The position numbers were made by a program, and so were the translations under genes. From Bog-756 sp963699085 (GTDB lineage: Bacteria; Actinomycetota; Acidimicrobiia; Acidimicrobiales; RAAP-2): a stretch of DNA of 64,000 nucleotides. Below, piece after piece: positions 21,623 through 30,661 of the stretch. Under the pieces are notes generated by a model. It searched no databases. It was not told the origin of the DNA and saw nothing but the letters and a program-made list of their open reading frames with translations. The DNA lies in NCBI GenBank assembly GCA_963699085.1, contig CAVOTH010000003.1, forward strand, positions 372,001-436,000, given 5' to 3'. Positions within the stretch are counted from its first letter, which is position 1. Each line of letters begins with the position of its first letter.

Positions 21623-23275
21623 TCAGGTGAGCGTGACGCCGGCCCACTCGGCCGCCTCACTGCGGTGGCGGCCGTAGTCGACCTTGCCCGAAGGCGAACG
21701 ACCGATGGTCTCGACGAAGCGGACCCGGCGGGGCGCCTTGTAGGCGGCCAGTCGACCCTTCACGTGCTCCACGATGCCGTCGGGGTCGACCGCATCCACC
21801 GGTACTCCCTCGGCGAGCTGCACGACGGCGATGACCTCCTCGCCGAAGCGCTGGTTGGGGATGCCGACCACGACCGCGTCGACCACACCCGTGAAGGTCT
21901 TGACGACTTCCTCGACCTCTTCGGGGTAGACCTTCTCGCCGCCGGTGTTGATGCACGCGGATCCACGCCCGAGCAGATGGATGGAGCCGTCGTCGCGCAC
22001 TTCGGCGAAATCACCGGGCACCGAGTAGCGGATGCCGTCGATCTCCCTGAAGACAGCCGCCGACTTCTTCTCGTCCTTGTAGTAACCGACCGGGATCCGT
22101 CCCCCGAGGGCGAGTTCACCGATCCGCCCCGACCCGGGCTCGACGTCATGTCCTTGCGGGTCGAGTACCCGGACGTCGCGCCCGAGCTTGAACCGGGCGG
22201 TCTTCGCCGCACCCTGGTTCGACGACACCGACGTGCCGATACCCAGTGCCTCCGACGATCCGAAGGTGTCGATGAGCAACATGTCCGGATGATGACGGAG
22301 GAGTTCCTGCTTCGTCTCCTCGCTCCACATGACTCCCGATGAGATGACGGCGACCAGACTTGCCAGATCCCACCGGCCGGGGTGGGCGTCCAGGGTGGAG
22401 AGGATCGGCCGGGCGAATGCGTCGCCGACGATGATGACGCAGTTCACCGCCCGGGCCTCGATGGTATCGAGCAGCTCCACCGGGTCGAACTGCCGGGATG
22501 TCAGAGTCACCACCTGCCCACCCTCGCTCAGGCACTCCATGGCGGTGAATGCGCCGGTCCCGTGCATCAGCGGGCACGCCGGGAGGAGGGCCATGCCCGC
22601 GCCGTTCGTCGCCAGCTCGGCGCGGACATCCTCGATCCCACCCTCGAGCGGGTAACGCCGGAACCCGCCCCCGTTGAGCCGGGCGAACAGGTCGTCCTGG
22701 CGCCACATCACACCCTTGGGCATGCCGGTCGTCCCCCCGGTGTAGAGCATGTGGATGTCGTCCGGACCACGTCCCCACGGCGCCCGGATCCGCTGATGCC
22801 CGTCGGGACCGTGGAAGCCGGTGGTCTCCGCCGCCTCCTCATAGGGTGTCGCCCACGACGGGCAGGTGGCGGTGCCGTCATCGACCCACAGCCAGTTGCG
22901 CACGCCGGGCAGCCGATCACGGATCCCCTCGATCCGTTCGCCGAATGATCCGTGGAAGACCACCGCCACCGTATCGGCGTTCTCCCAGAGGTAGACCAGC
23001 TCGTCATCGGCGTAGCGGTAGTTGGTGTTGACGGGGACGAAGCCGACCTTGTAGATGGCGAAGCAGGTCTCCAGGTATTCCGAACAGTTGTAGAGGTACA
23101 GGGCGACCTTGTCCTGCTCGCCCAGACCGGCCCCGAGTAGCCAACGACCGATGTTGTCGGCCCGCTGATCCAGCTCACGCCAGGTCCGGGTGTCGCCGCC
23201 GTTCACGAGGGCCGTGGCGTCGGGCAGCTCCTCGGCCACCGTCTCCCACACGTCGGCGAAGTTCCACTTACTCAC
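21623..23275 (-). CDS. Fatty acyl-CoA synthetase (AMP-forming, FadD-like)
   Basis: ANL-superfamily ligase that activates a carboxylic acid through an acyl-AMP to its CoA thioester. 550 residues, the normal length. The AMP-binding P-loop MLYTGGTTGMPKG is at 176-188, the A5 region reads DTFGSSEALGIGTS, and the C-terminal domain has the A8 hinge LLGRGSACINTGGEKVYPEEVE and a catalytic lysine in GRSPSGKVDYGRHR. The wording of the P-loop is close to FadD19/FadD3-type steroid and medium-chain ligases, but substrate cannot be assigned. It is divergent from an acyl-CoA dehydrogenase 155 nt away, which suggests shared use in acyl-CoA catabolism. Confidence 0.88.
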   Translation of the reverse strand: MSKWNFADVWETVAEELPDATALVNGGDTRTWRELDQRADNIGRWLLGAGLGEQDKVALYLYNCSEYLETCFAIYKVGFVPVNTNYRYADDELVYLWENADTVAVVFHGSFGERIEGIRDRLPGVRNWLWVDDGTATCPSWATPYEEAAETTGFHGPDGHQRIRAPWGRGPDDIHMLYTGGTTGMPKGVMWRQDDLFARLNGGGFRRYPLEGGIEDVRAELATNGAGMALLPACPLMHGTGAFTAMECLSEGGQVVTLTSRQFDPVELLDTIEARAVNCVIIVGDAFARPILSTLDAHPGRWDLASLVAVISSGVMWSEETKQELLRHHPDMLLIDTFGSSEALGIGTSVSSNQGAAKTARFKLGRDVRVLDPQGHDVEPGSGRIGELALGGRIPVGYYKDEKKSAAVFREIDGIRYSVPGDFAEVRDDGSIHLLGRGSACINTGGEKVYPEEVEEVVKTFTGVVDAVVVGIPNQRFGEEVIAVVQLAEGVPVDAVDPDGIVEHVKGRLAAYKAPRRVRFVETIGRSPSGKVDYGRHRSEAAEWAGVTLT

Positions 23276-23430
23276 ATCGGTCTCCTCCGAGGATCAGGGC
23301 GGGCACATCCGCGTCCCCTGAACCTGCCCGTTCCTGCCCGTTCCTACCCGTGCGTCGTGTCGACGTGACCCACGGCGCCGCTCTACTCACGGCACGATCG
23401 CGGCGATCGCAGCAGCCTACGCTGGCCTGC

Positions 23431-24573
23431 GTGGACACCGCACTGCCGCCCGACGACGATCCCCGGAGGGCCGAGCTCCGGAGCTGGTTCGCCGACCATC
23501 CCGGACCCACCGGTCGCCAGTTGGCCGAGCGGGGCCTCGTTGCCCCCCACTGGCCCGCCCCGTGGGGCCTGGGGGCAGATCCCACCCTCCAGCTCGTCGT
23601 GGACGAGGAGCTCCGGCGGGCCGGAGTGCGGCGCCCGGAGAACACCATCGGGATCGGATGGGCCGGTCCGACCCTGGTGCACGCGGGCACGGACGATCAG
23701 AAGGAGCGCTACCTTCTCCCGCTGTTGGCCGCCGAAGAGATCTGGTGCCAGTTGTTCAGTGAGCCGGGCGCCGGCTCCGACCTGGCGTCGTTGACCACCC
23801 GGGCTGAGCTCGATGGCGACGAGTGGGTGGTCCAGGGGCAGAAGGTTTGGACCAGCTATGCCCATCAGGCCGACGTCGGGATACTCCTGGCCCGCACCGA
23901 GCCCGACGCTCCGAAGCACCAGGGGATCTCCTACTTCATCTGCCCGATGGACGCTCCCGGGATCACGGTGCGACCACTGGTCGACATGACCGGCGCCCAC
24001 GCCTTCAACGAGGTCTTCCTGGACGAGGTCCGACTCCCGTACGGCAATCTGGTCGGCGACAGGGGCCAGGGCTGGTCCTTGGCCAAGGTCACGCTGGCCA
24101 ACGAGCGGGTGTCCCTTTCGGGGGCGGGTGCGTTGTGGGGAATGGGCCCGACGGCCGTCGACCTGGTGGCGGCCGTCCGGGCCGCCGGTGGCATCGACGA
24201 CCCGCTCCTGCGCCAGCGACTGGCCGCGGTCTGGATGGAGGGCGAGATCCTGCGGCTACTTCGGCTGCGCACGGTGTCGGCCGCAGTGGCGGGTGTACCA
24301 CCCGGGCCCGAGGCCTCCGTGCGCAAGGCGCTGGCCGACGAGCACGGTCAGAACGTCATGGGGCTCGCCCGTGACCTGGCCGGTGCGGCGGGGATGCTCA
24401 GCGGCAGTGGCCCGACCCCGGTCGTGGCGGCGACCGGGTCGTGGCCGGACGCCATCTGGTCCTTCGGCTTCCTGTTCTCGCCGGCCCTCACCATCGGCGG
24501 CGGTACATCGGAGGTCCAGCGCAACATCATCGCCGAGCGGACCCTAGGTCTCCCCCACGACCCACATGTGTGA
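23431..24573 (+). CDS. Acyl-CoA dehydrogenase
   Basis: FAD enzyme that introduces the alpha-beta double bond in acyl-CoAs. Chosen start GTG 23431 (MDTALPPDDD) gives 380 residues. The upstream in-frame GTG at 23350 would add 27 Arg/Ser-rich residues that look non-coding. Family signatures: LFSEPGAGSDLASLTTRA (FAD/substrate loop near residue 105), GQKVWTSYAHQAD, LANERVSLSGAGAL, and the C-terminal GGGTSEVQRNIIAERTLGLP. The catalytic glutamate position in the last helices is not obvious, which is usual for the actinobacterial FadE subgroups that act as heteromers. It is divergent from the acyl-CoA synthetase. Confidence 0.88.
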   Translation: MDTALPPDDDPRRAELRSWFADHPGPTGRQLAERGLVAPHWPAPWGLGADPTLQLVVDEELRRAGVRRPENTIGIGWAGPTLVHAGTDDQKERYLLPLLAAEEIWCQLFSEPGAGSDLASLTTRAELDGDEWVVQGQKVWTSYAHQADVGILLARTEPDAPKHQGISYFICPMDAPGITVRPLVDMTGAHAFNEVFLDEVRLPYGNLVGDRGQGWSLAKVTLANERVSLSGAGALWGMGPTAVDLVAAVRAAGGIDDPLLRQRLAAVWMEGEILRLLRLRTVSAAVAGVPPGPEASVRKALADEHGQNVMGLARDLAGAAGMLSGSGPTPVVAATGSWPDAIWSFGFLFSPALTIGGGTSEVQRNIIAERTLGLPHDPHV

Positions 24574-24609
24574 ACCGGGCGCCCGCGGAACGCCGGCGGC
24601 GAAGCCGGA

Positions 24610-25086
24610 TCAGCCGACGAGGGGCCCGGCGTCCTCGTAGCCCTGGCGGACGCCCCGCCCGGCATTGCGGGTGAGCTGTTCGGGCTCGTAGAGCATCCAG
24701 TAGGCATTGCGGGCGTGCTTCCTCGCCCGATTCACGCAGACAACCGCGAGCTCGGCCGGGTCCTCCTCCTCGTTCTCGTGCACGAATACCTCGAGGATGT
24801 GGGTGGACGTCATCAGCTGGGCGAGCATGATGCCCTGGGAGGCCTCGTGGGCGCAGATCTGGTCGATGTCGGCCTTGCCGGGCATGCCGAGGGCCACGAC
24901 GATCCGGCAGCCCTCCTGCTCGATCAGGCGCTTGCAGGCCACACCCAGGTCCTTGAACCCGGGCACGGTACGCCGGACGACCTCGAACGTCGTGCCGAAT
25001 CCGGGGCAGTCAGCCAGTTCGTCCAGGGCCTCCGCCCCCATGTCGAAACGGGCGAACATGGTGTCGACGACCCCGATGCGATCCAT
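24610..25086 (-). CDS. ribC: Riboflavin synthase, archaeal type
   Basis: Catalyses the dismutation of two 6,7-dimethyl-8-ribityllumazines to riboflavin. The 158-residue protein begins IGVVDTMFARFDMGAEALDEL and carries RRTVPGFKDLGVACKRL, EGCRIVVALGMPGKADIDQ, CAHEASQGIMLAQLMTSTHI and EVFVHENE. These are the signature blocks of the archaeal riboflavin synthase, which is related to lumazine synthase and unrelated to the usual bacterial two-barrel RibE (about 200 residues). Its presence in an actinobacterial chromosome is unusual and suggests lateral transfer, although base composition looks like its neighbours. It is divergent from bioA with 108 nt between. No other rib gene is adjacent. Confidence 0.88.
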   Translation of the reverse strand: MDRIGVVDTMFARFDMGAEALDELADCPGFGTTFEVVRRTVPGFKDLGVACKRLIEQEGCRIVVALGMPGKADIDQICAHEASQGIMLAQLMTSTHILEVFVHENEEEDPAELAVVCVNRARKHARNAYWMLYEPEQLTRNAGRGVRQGYEDAGPLVG

Positions 25087-25194
25087 CGGCCCACTCTACC
25101 GGCCGACCCTGGAGGGGCCTCCCCGTCCCTGGGCCCGGACGGGGAGGGAACGCGGGTTCGCCGGGGCCTCACCGGTGGGCAAGACTCGTGGCCG

Positions 25195-26526
25195 ATGAGC
25201 GCTGAATCCCCGCCCGTGCCCGCCGTCGACCCCTGGGTGGCCAGGGACGTGGCCGTCGTGTGGCACGGGTTCACCCAGATGGCGGCGTATCCCGGGAACG
25301 TGCCGGTCACCGTGGAGCGGGCCGAGGGTCGAGAGGTCATCGACGTTCACGGCAACCGCTATTTCGACGCCATCTCGTCGCTGTGGGTCACCACGCTCGG
25401 CCATCGGATACCCGAGCTCGACGCCGCCGTGGTCGACCAGCTCGGGCGGGTAGCCCACGCCACCCTGCTGGGCAACGGGAGCCGGGTGGTGATCGAGTTC
25501 GCCGAGGCGTTGGCCGCGGTGGTTCCGGTCGACGACGCCCACATCGTGTTCGCCTCGGACGGCGCCGTGGCCGTCGAACAGGCCCTCAAGATCGCTTTCC
25601 AGTACTGGGTCAACCGTGGAGAGCCGGGCCACTCCGGCTTCCTCGCACTCGGCGACGCCTATCACGGAGACACGGTGGGGGCCCTGTCCGTCGGCGATGG
25701 CGGCTTCGGCACCACGGTGTTCGACCCGTTGCGGTTCCCGGTCATCCGGACCCCTGGCTATGCCAGTGCCGACTGGGCGGTCAAGGCCGTCTCGGCCATC
25801 GAGGCCCATGCCGACACACTGGCCGCCATGATCATCGAGCCCCTCGTGCAGGGCGCTTCCGGGATCCTGGTGGCCGATCCGGCCGATCTCGCCGCCGTGG
25901 GGCGAGCCTGTCGGGCCAATGACGTCCTGTTGATCTGCGACGAGGTCGCCACCGGATTCGGGCGCACCGGCAGACTCTTCGCGTCGGAGTGGGCCGGTAG
26001 CGACTTCCGGCCGGACATCATGTGCCTGGGGAAGGGGATCACCGGCGGATACCTCCCGCTTTCGGCCACCGTGGTGTCCCGTCCGGTCTACGACGGCTTC
26101 CTCGGCCAGGACCTCGGTCCGGCGACCTTCTACCACGGGCACTCCTACGGCGGGAACGCCCTGGCCTGCGCGGTGGCCCTGCGCCACCTGCAACTGCTCG
26201 ACGAGTGGGACGTGCTGTCCCATGTCGTCACGGTGGCCGAGCACCTGGGAGACCGCCTCGAGCGGTTGGTGGCCGGACTTGACGGCGTTGCCGAGGTGCG
26301 CCGACGGGGTCTCATGGTCGGGGTCGAGCTCGCGCCACCGGACGGCGCCGAGCGTTGGGGCCGCCGGGTCTGTGCCGGGGCGGTCCGACGGGGAGTCCTC
26401 CTCCGCCCGCTCGGCGACGTGGTCGTGGTCATGCCGCCGCTCACCAGCACCGAGGGCGAGCTCGACCGGGTGGTCGACGTGCTGGCCGAGTCCATCGCCG
26501 ACGTGTGGGCCGAGGACGCCGGATGA
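25195..26526 (+). CDS. bioA: Adenosylmethionine-8-amino-7-oxononanoate aminotransferase
   Basis: PLP aminotransferase that converts KAPA to DAPA in biotin synthesis using S-adenosylmethionine as amino donor. 443 residues. N-terminal DPWVARDVAVVWHGFTQMA and the DGNRYFDA-like block (HGNRYFDAISSLWVTTLGH) are the BioA form of class III aminotransferases. SDGAVAVEQALKIAFQYW, GDAYHGDTVGALSVG, LICDEVATGFGRTG (PLP Asp) and the Schiff-base Lys280 in CLGKGITGGYLPLS follow. The aromatic Trp64 and GDAYHGD match the SAM-using subgroup. The stop overlaps the bioF start (ATGA). Confidence 0.94.
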   Translation: MSAESPPVPAVDPWVARDVAVVWHGFTQMAAYPGNVPVTVERAEGREVIDVHGNRYFDAISSLWVTTLGHRIPELDAAVVDQLGRVAHATLLGNGSRVVIEFAEALAAVVPVDDAHIVFASDGAVAVEQALKIAFQYWVNRGEPGHSGFLALGDAYHGDTVGALSVGDGGFGTTVFDPLRFPVIRTPGYASADWAVKAVSAIEAHADTLAAMIIEPLVQGASGILVADPADLAAVGRACRANDVLLICDEVATGFGRTGRLFASEWAGSDFRPDIMCLGKGITGGYLPLSATVVSRPVYDGFLGQDLGPATFYHGHSYGGNALACAVALRHLQLLDEWDVLSHVVTVAEHLGDRLERLVAGLDGVAEVRRRGLMVGVELAPPDGAERWGRRVCAGAVRRGVLLRPLGDVVVVMPPLTSTEGELDRVVDVLAESIADVWAEDAG

Positions 26527-27821
26527 CCGCGGACGGCCCGTCGGCCGGGGAGACCGCGGACGGCCCGTCGGCCGGGGAGACCGCGGACGGCCCGTCGGCC
26601 GGGGAGACCGCGGACGGCCCGTCGGCCTGGGAGACATGGGTGGACGACGCCTGCAGTCAGGTGGCGGCGGCCGATCGATGGCGGGCCCCCCGGTCCTTCG
26701 ACGCGCGGGGACACGACGGTCTGTTGACGGGCGATCCCTCCGAGCCGGCGCGACCGGTCGTCTCGTTCGCGTCGAACGACTATCTCGGCCTGTCCACCCA
26801 CCCGCTCGTGGTCGAGGGCGCCCGGGAGGCGCTCGCACGATGGGGAGCGGGATCGGGTGCGTCCCGACTCATCACCGGCTCGCGGCCGGTACACCATCGG
26901 CTCGAGCATGCCCTGGCTGACTGGAAGGGAACCGAGGCGTCGGTCGTGCTTCCCACCGGATTCGCGGCGAACCTCTCGGTGTTATCGGTGTTCGCCGCCG
27001 ACGGGGCCGTCATCCACTCGGATGAGCGAAACCATGCCTCGATCATCGACGGCTGTCGACTGGCCCGTGCCGATGTGCGGATCTATCCCCATGGCGACCT
27101 GGACCGGCTCGATGCGTCCCTGGCCGAGACGGCCGGCCGTTCGATCATCGTGACCGACACCGTGTTCTCGATGGACGGGGATCTCTGCGATCTCCCCGCA
27201 CTGGTCGAGATGGCCCGTCGCCACCGGGCCCTGCTGGTCCTGGACGAGGCCCATGCGGTGCTGGGTCCCCATCTGCCTCCGACCGACGGGGTCGACATCC
27301 TCCAGGTGGGCACGTTGTCGAAGACTCTCGGGTCGCTCGGCGGATTCGTGGCCGGACCCCGACGGTTCATCGACCTCCTCGTCAACCGGGCCCGCCCGTA
27401 CATCTTCACCACGGCCCCCACTCCGGCGGACGCCGGGGCCGCTCTGGCCGCGCTCCAGGTTCTCCGGTCCGACGAGGGTGCCGAACTTCGGGACCGACTG
27501 ATCCGACTGGTCGCCCGGGTGGCCGATGCGGTGGGTGCTGACGGCCATCCGTCGCCGATCGTGCCGGTGGTCATCGGTGGAGAGGCGGAGGCGGTGGCCG
27601 CGTCGGCATCGCTGCTCGAACAGGGACTGTGGGTACCGGCGATCCGCCCCCCGACGGTCGCCCCGGGCACGTCGCGCCTGCGGATCACCCTGTCCGCCAC
27701 CCACACCGACCAGCAGATCGACCTCCTGGTGGCGGCCCTTTCCGCTCTCGTCGGCGAGCCCGGAGTGCCCGAGGGCGCGGTGGGCGGCGCCGGAAAGCGG
27801 GGGGCGGCCAGTGCGGCCTGA
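26523..27821 (+). CDS. bioF: 8-amino-7-oxononanoate synthase with repeated N-terminal extension
   Basis: PLP-dependent alpha-oxoamine synthase that condenses pimeloyl-ACP/CoA with alanine to KAPA. Core motifs: VSFASNDYLGLSTHPLV, GSGASRLITGSRPVHHRLE, VLPTGFAANLSVLS, HSDERNHASIIDGCRLARA, LVLDEAHAVLG and the Schiff-base lysine in VGTLSKTLGSLGGFV. The first 37 residues are a tandem repeat of the nonapeptide TADGPSAGE (four copies, the last with Trp for Gly), which is absent from other BioF proteins. The start ATG 26523 overlaps the bioA stop by four bases, so the repeat sits at the translational junction. Length 432 versus the usual 385-390. Confidence 0.92.
   Translation: MTADGPSAGETADGPSAGETADGPSAGETADGPSAWETWVDDACSQVAAADRWRAPRSFDARGHDGLLTGDPSEPARPVVSFASNDYLGLSTHPLVVEGAREALARWGAGSGASRLITGSRPVHHRLEHALADWKGTEASVVLPTGFAANLSVLSVFAADGAVIHSDERNHASIIDGCRLARADVRIYPHGDLDRLDASLAETAGRSIIVTDTVFSMDGDLCDLPALVEMARRHRALLVLDEAHAVLGPHLPPTDGVDILQVGTLSKTLGSLGGFVAGPRRFIDLLVNRARPYIFTTAPTPADAGAALAALQVLRSDEGAELRDRLIRLVARVADAVGADGHPSPIVPVVIGGEAEAVAASASLLEQGLWVPAIRPPTVAPGTSRLRITLSATHTDQQIDLLVAALSALVGEPGVPEGAVGGAGKRGAASAA
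26526..26633 (+). repeat. Four tandem 27-bp repeats at the 5' end of bioF
   Basis: Copies begin at 26526, 26553, 26580 and 26607. The first three are identical and the fourth differs by one base (CCTGGG for CCGGGG). Because the unit is 27 bp, copy-number change keeps the frame and adds or removes nine residues. It looks like a variable-number tandem repeat. Confidence 0.95.
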
Positions 27822-28494
27822 CCGGGTGGTGGTGGTGTGCGGGACAGGAACGGAGGTGGGCAAGACCTGGGTCGGTGCACACCTCCTCGCCGACCTGGCC
27901 AAGCGGGGACATACCGTGGCCGCCCGCAAGCCGGCCCAGTCGTTCGACGTCGACATGCACGGGGAACGGTTGGGAGGAGCCACCGACGCGGAGATCCTGG
28001 CCGCCGCCACCGGTGAGCATCCCGGTGAAGTGTGCCGGTCCTATCGCTCCTACCACCGGGCCATGGCCCCACCCATCGCCGCCGAGGCGCTGGGTCTGCC
28101 GGCCTTCACCGTGGCCGACCTGGTGGGGGAGCTCGGCTGGCCGAACGGCCGGACCGATGTCGGCCTGGTCGAGACGGCCGGCGGGATCCGGTCACCGCAG
28201 GCCGACGACGGTGACGTGTGCGAACTGGTGGCCGCCCTCGACCCCGATCTGATCCTCATCGTGGCCGACGCCGGGCTGGGCACCATCAACAGCATCCGGC
28301 TGTCGGTGGACGCGCTGGCCGGGACTCGGGGAGCGACGCCGAAGATTCCGGTGGCGGTCGTATTGAACCGGTACGACGGAAATCACGAGATCCACCGACG
28401 CAACCGGACCTGGCTCGAGTCGCGTGACGGCTATCTCATCGTGTCGTTGCCGGGTGGCGAAGCGACGCTGGCCGACCTGGTCCTCGGCAACTGA
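27811..28494 (+). CDS. bioD: ATP-dependent dethiobiotin synthetase
   Basis: Closes the ureido ring of dethiobiotin from DAPA, CO2 and ATP. Start GTG 27811 gives MRPDRVVVVCGTGTEVGKTW, where GTGTEVGKT is the P-loop. Downstream are ARKPAQSF, a central GLVETAGGIRSP (the BioD E-G/AG-G block), ILIVADAGLGTINSIRLSVDAL and VAVVLNRYD. 227 residues, the normal size. It overlaps the end of bioF by 11 nt, so bioA-bioF-bioD form one coupled operon. bioB and bsaP lie 9 kb away on the other strand. Confidence 0.93.
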   Translation: MRPDRVVVVCGTGTEVGKTWVGAHLLADLAKRGHTVAARKPAQSFDVDMHGERLGGATDAEILAAATGEHPGEVCRSYRSYHRAMAPPIAAEALGLPAFTVADLVGELGWPNGRTDVGLVETAGGIRSPQADDGDVCELVAALDPDLILIVADAGLGTINSIRLSVDALAGTRGATPKIPVAVVLNRYDGNHEIHRRNRTWLESRDGYLIVSLPGGEATLADLVLGN

Positions 28495-28508
28495 CCGGAG
28501 AGCGGTCG

Positions 28509-29335
28509 ATGACCCTCGCACTCGTCATGGGTGGCGGCGGCGTGGCCGGCATCGCCTGGCATACCGGCATCCTCCTGGGACTGTCCGAATCCGGTGTCGA
28601 CCCGAGCGGGGCAGGCGTGCTGATCGGCACATCGGCCGGCGCCACCGTGGCCGCGCAGATCGGTTGCGGGCACCCGCCCCACGAGCTCTTCGATCGCCAG
28701 GTCGATCCGGCCACACTCGCCACCGAGCGGACGCCGCCGGTGAGCATGGCCGAGCTGGTGGAACGGATGATCCCGATCTACTCGGCCGCCACCGACGCCG
28801 ACGAACGCCGGCGACTCCTCGGGGCGATGGCCCTCGACACCCACACGGTCGACGAACGGGTGCGCCGAGCGGTGATCGCGGCCCGGCTGGCCGAGGACGA
28901 CTGGCCGGACCGCCCGCTTCTGGTGCCCGTCGTCGATGCGACCACGGGGGGACGCCGGGTCCTCGACCGGTCGTCGGGGGTCGACCTGGTCGATGCCGTG
29001 GCCGCATCGAGTGCGGTTCCCGGGGTCTCGCCCCGGTCACCCTCGGTGACGCCCGGTACATCGACGGCGGGGTGTGGTCACTCACCAACTCCGACCTTGC
29101 ATCCGGGCACGACCGGGTACTGGTGCTGGCCCCGATCGTCGACGGGTCGGTCGCTGACGAGTTGGCCGGACTCGGACCCGCGGTGCGGTCCGAAGTGGTG
29201 TCCCCGGACGCCGCCTCCCTGGAGGCCTTCGGTCCCGACGTCCTGGACCCGGCGGTCCGGGGACCTTCGGCCTGCGCCGGCCTGGCCCAGGGTCGGACCG
29301 AGGCCGAGCGGATACGGGCGCTGCTCGACGACTGA
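28509..29335 (+). CDS. Patatin-like phospholipase (one frameshift)
   Basis: Ser-Asp dyad lipid acyl hydrolase. The N-terminal part has the oxyanion loop MGGGGVAGIAWHTGILLGL and the nucleophile GTSAGA (GxSxG). The frame shifts near 29030, after AVAASSAVPGV, and continues as LAPVTLGDARYIDGGVWS with the catalytic Asp in DGG, ending at 29335. A single missing base between GGGGT and CTCGCC would restore a 275-residue protein. It starts 14 nt after bioD and may be cotranscribed. Substrate is probably a membrane lipid, unproven. Confidence 0.82.
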
Positions 29336-29376
29336 GTCGAGGCGGCGGTCCGGCCGACCAACGACAGGAGTCGGCC

Positions 29377-30252
29377 TCAGCTGCCCAAGCCCGACGCCGC
29401 CACCACCGCCCGGGACAACGGTCGGGCCAGGCCCCGCAGCGTGTCGCACCCGTCCTCGCCGATGGCGGCGTAGGCGGCCACGGACAGCCGGTCGGTGGCC
29501 TCTTCGATGGCACTGCGCACCGCGCTGCCCTCCTCGCTGAGGGCCATGTGCTCGGGCGTCCCGTCCGGGCGGAGCCATCCCCGATCGCGCAGACGCTCGG
29601 CGGCAGCCTCCCATTCGTCGTCGTCCCAGCCGCGGGTGGCCCGTAGGAAGGCGACAGGGACCTCCCCGGTGGCTTCGTGCATCACCAATGCCTCGAGTCC
29701 GTCGAGTCCGTGCTCCACCAGCAGGGCGATGTGACCGTCACCGCGGAACTCGCGCAGGAGGGTCTGGGCGTGCCACAGCACCTCGAGCGGGTCCTCCGGC
29801 CAGTCCAGGCCGGCATGACCGGCGAAGAGGGGTCGTCCTTCCGGGTACTCGCAGGCGGCCAGGGCCGCCTGACGGGCCAGTTCGGCGGCCGCGCTGACGT
29901 CTTCGGAGTGGGCTGCGTCGCCGAGCATCCTCCTCAGTGCGGCGCTGGCGACCGTGCGACGTGCATCCAGGACGGCACCCGGGGTGACCGTGTCCCAGAC
30001 GCCCTCCATCGATTCATGAACCAGCGACGGCCGGAAGTTGAAGAATGTGGCGACCACCGTGCCGGCGGTCACCGCCCCCATAGGTGCGGACCGCGAGGCG
30101 AAGTAGCCCGATTGACCGGCGAGGCCCAGGTGGCGATAGGCACTGGCCGCCTCGGGAGCGAAGTAGACCATGCCGTGCAGCGGCTCGACCGTGCGCCAGG
30201 TCTTCCTGGCGGTGATGGCGGAGACGGCGGACGGTGACGGTCGGGGGGGCAT
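29377..30252 (-). CDS. SCO6745-family protein
   Basis: A 291-residue soluble, helix-rich protein. Features such as RKTWRTVEPLHGMVYFAPEA, GYFASRSAPMGAV, TVVATFFNFRPSLVHESM and the C-terminal winged-helix-like segment (AAERLRDRGWLRPDGTPEHMALSEEGSAVRSAIEEATD) match the actinobacterial SCO6745 family as I recall it. The C-terminal part resembles MarR-type DNA-binding folds, but no DNA-binding role is established. No catalytic motif is visible. It is convergent with the patatin gene and divergent from the NfeD stub. Confidence 0.65.
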   Translation of the reverse strand: MPPRPSPSAVSAITARKTWRTVEPLHGMVYFAPEAASAYRHLGLAGQSGYFASRSAPMGAVTAGTVVATFFNFRPSLVHESMEGVWDTVTPGAVLDARRTVASAALRRMLGDAAHSEDVSAAAELARQAALAACEYPEGRPLFAGHAGLDWPEDPLEVLWHAQTLLREFRGDGHIALLVEHGLDGLEALVMHEATGEVPVAFLRATRGWDDDEWEAAAERLRDRGWLRPDGTPEHMALSEEGSAVRSAIEEATDRLSVAAYAAIGEDGCDTLRGLARPLSRAVVAASGLGS

Positions 30253-30356
30253 GGACCACGGTATCCCGCCGGCCCGGAGGGAGTGGGACGGTGAGGGCGT
30301 CCCGTATAGTGCGGAAGTGTGGACGTGACATCGACACCAGGGAGCAGGAATCGGCG

Positions 30357-30563
30357 ATGTTGAACGGTGTCCCCGGCATGGTGGGCGAGACGGCGGTGGT
30401 GATCAGGGAGCTTGCGACCAGCCACAAGCCCGGGACGGTCCTGGCCCGGGGCGAGGAGTGGTTCGCCCGGCCGATGTTCCCGGGAACGGTGATCGCCGCC
30501 GGCACGACGGTGGTCGTGGCCGACGTCGAGCGCGGGCGTGCTCATCTGTTATCCCGCCGGTGA
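30357..30563 (+). CDS. NfeD C-terminal (OB-fold) domain protein
   Basis: 68-residue protein consisting only of the soluble OB-fold of NfeD: GVPGMVGETAVVIRELATSH, RGEEWFARPMFPGTVIAAGTTVVVADVE. The usual NfeD membrane helices and ClpP-like protease domain are absent. NfeD OB domains bind SPFH proteins, and an SPFH gene follows 99 nt downstream, so the pair probably forms a small membrane-microdomain unit. Start ATG 30357 follows GGGAGCAGGA. The region is too small to be certain of the N-terminus. Confidence 0.7.
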   Translation: MLNGVPGMVGETAVVIRELATSHKPGTVLARGEEWFARPMFPGTVIAAGTTVVVADVERGRAHLLSRR

Positions 30564-30661
30564 GGCCTGAGCACCGCAGCCGCTCGAACAGGCACGACCG
30601 GCGGGGTGGTGTCCGATCGGGCCACCAGGGTGCGTAAGGTATCCCCAGGGAGGTGGTCGCC

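Noticed and set aside
26526..26633. Possible CRISPR-like array
   Set aside because: Direct 27-bp units with no spacers, in frame inside bioF; it is a coding tandem repeat. The amidase repeats are likewise coding.
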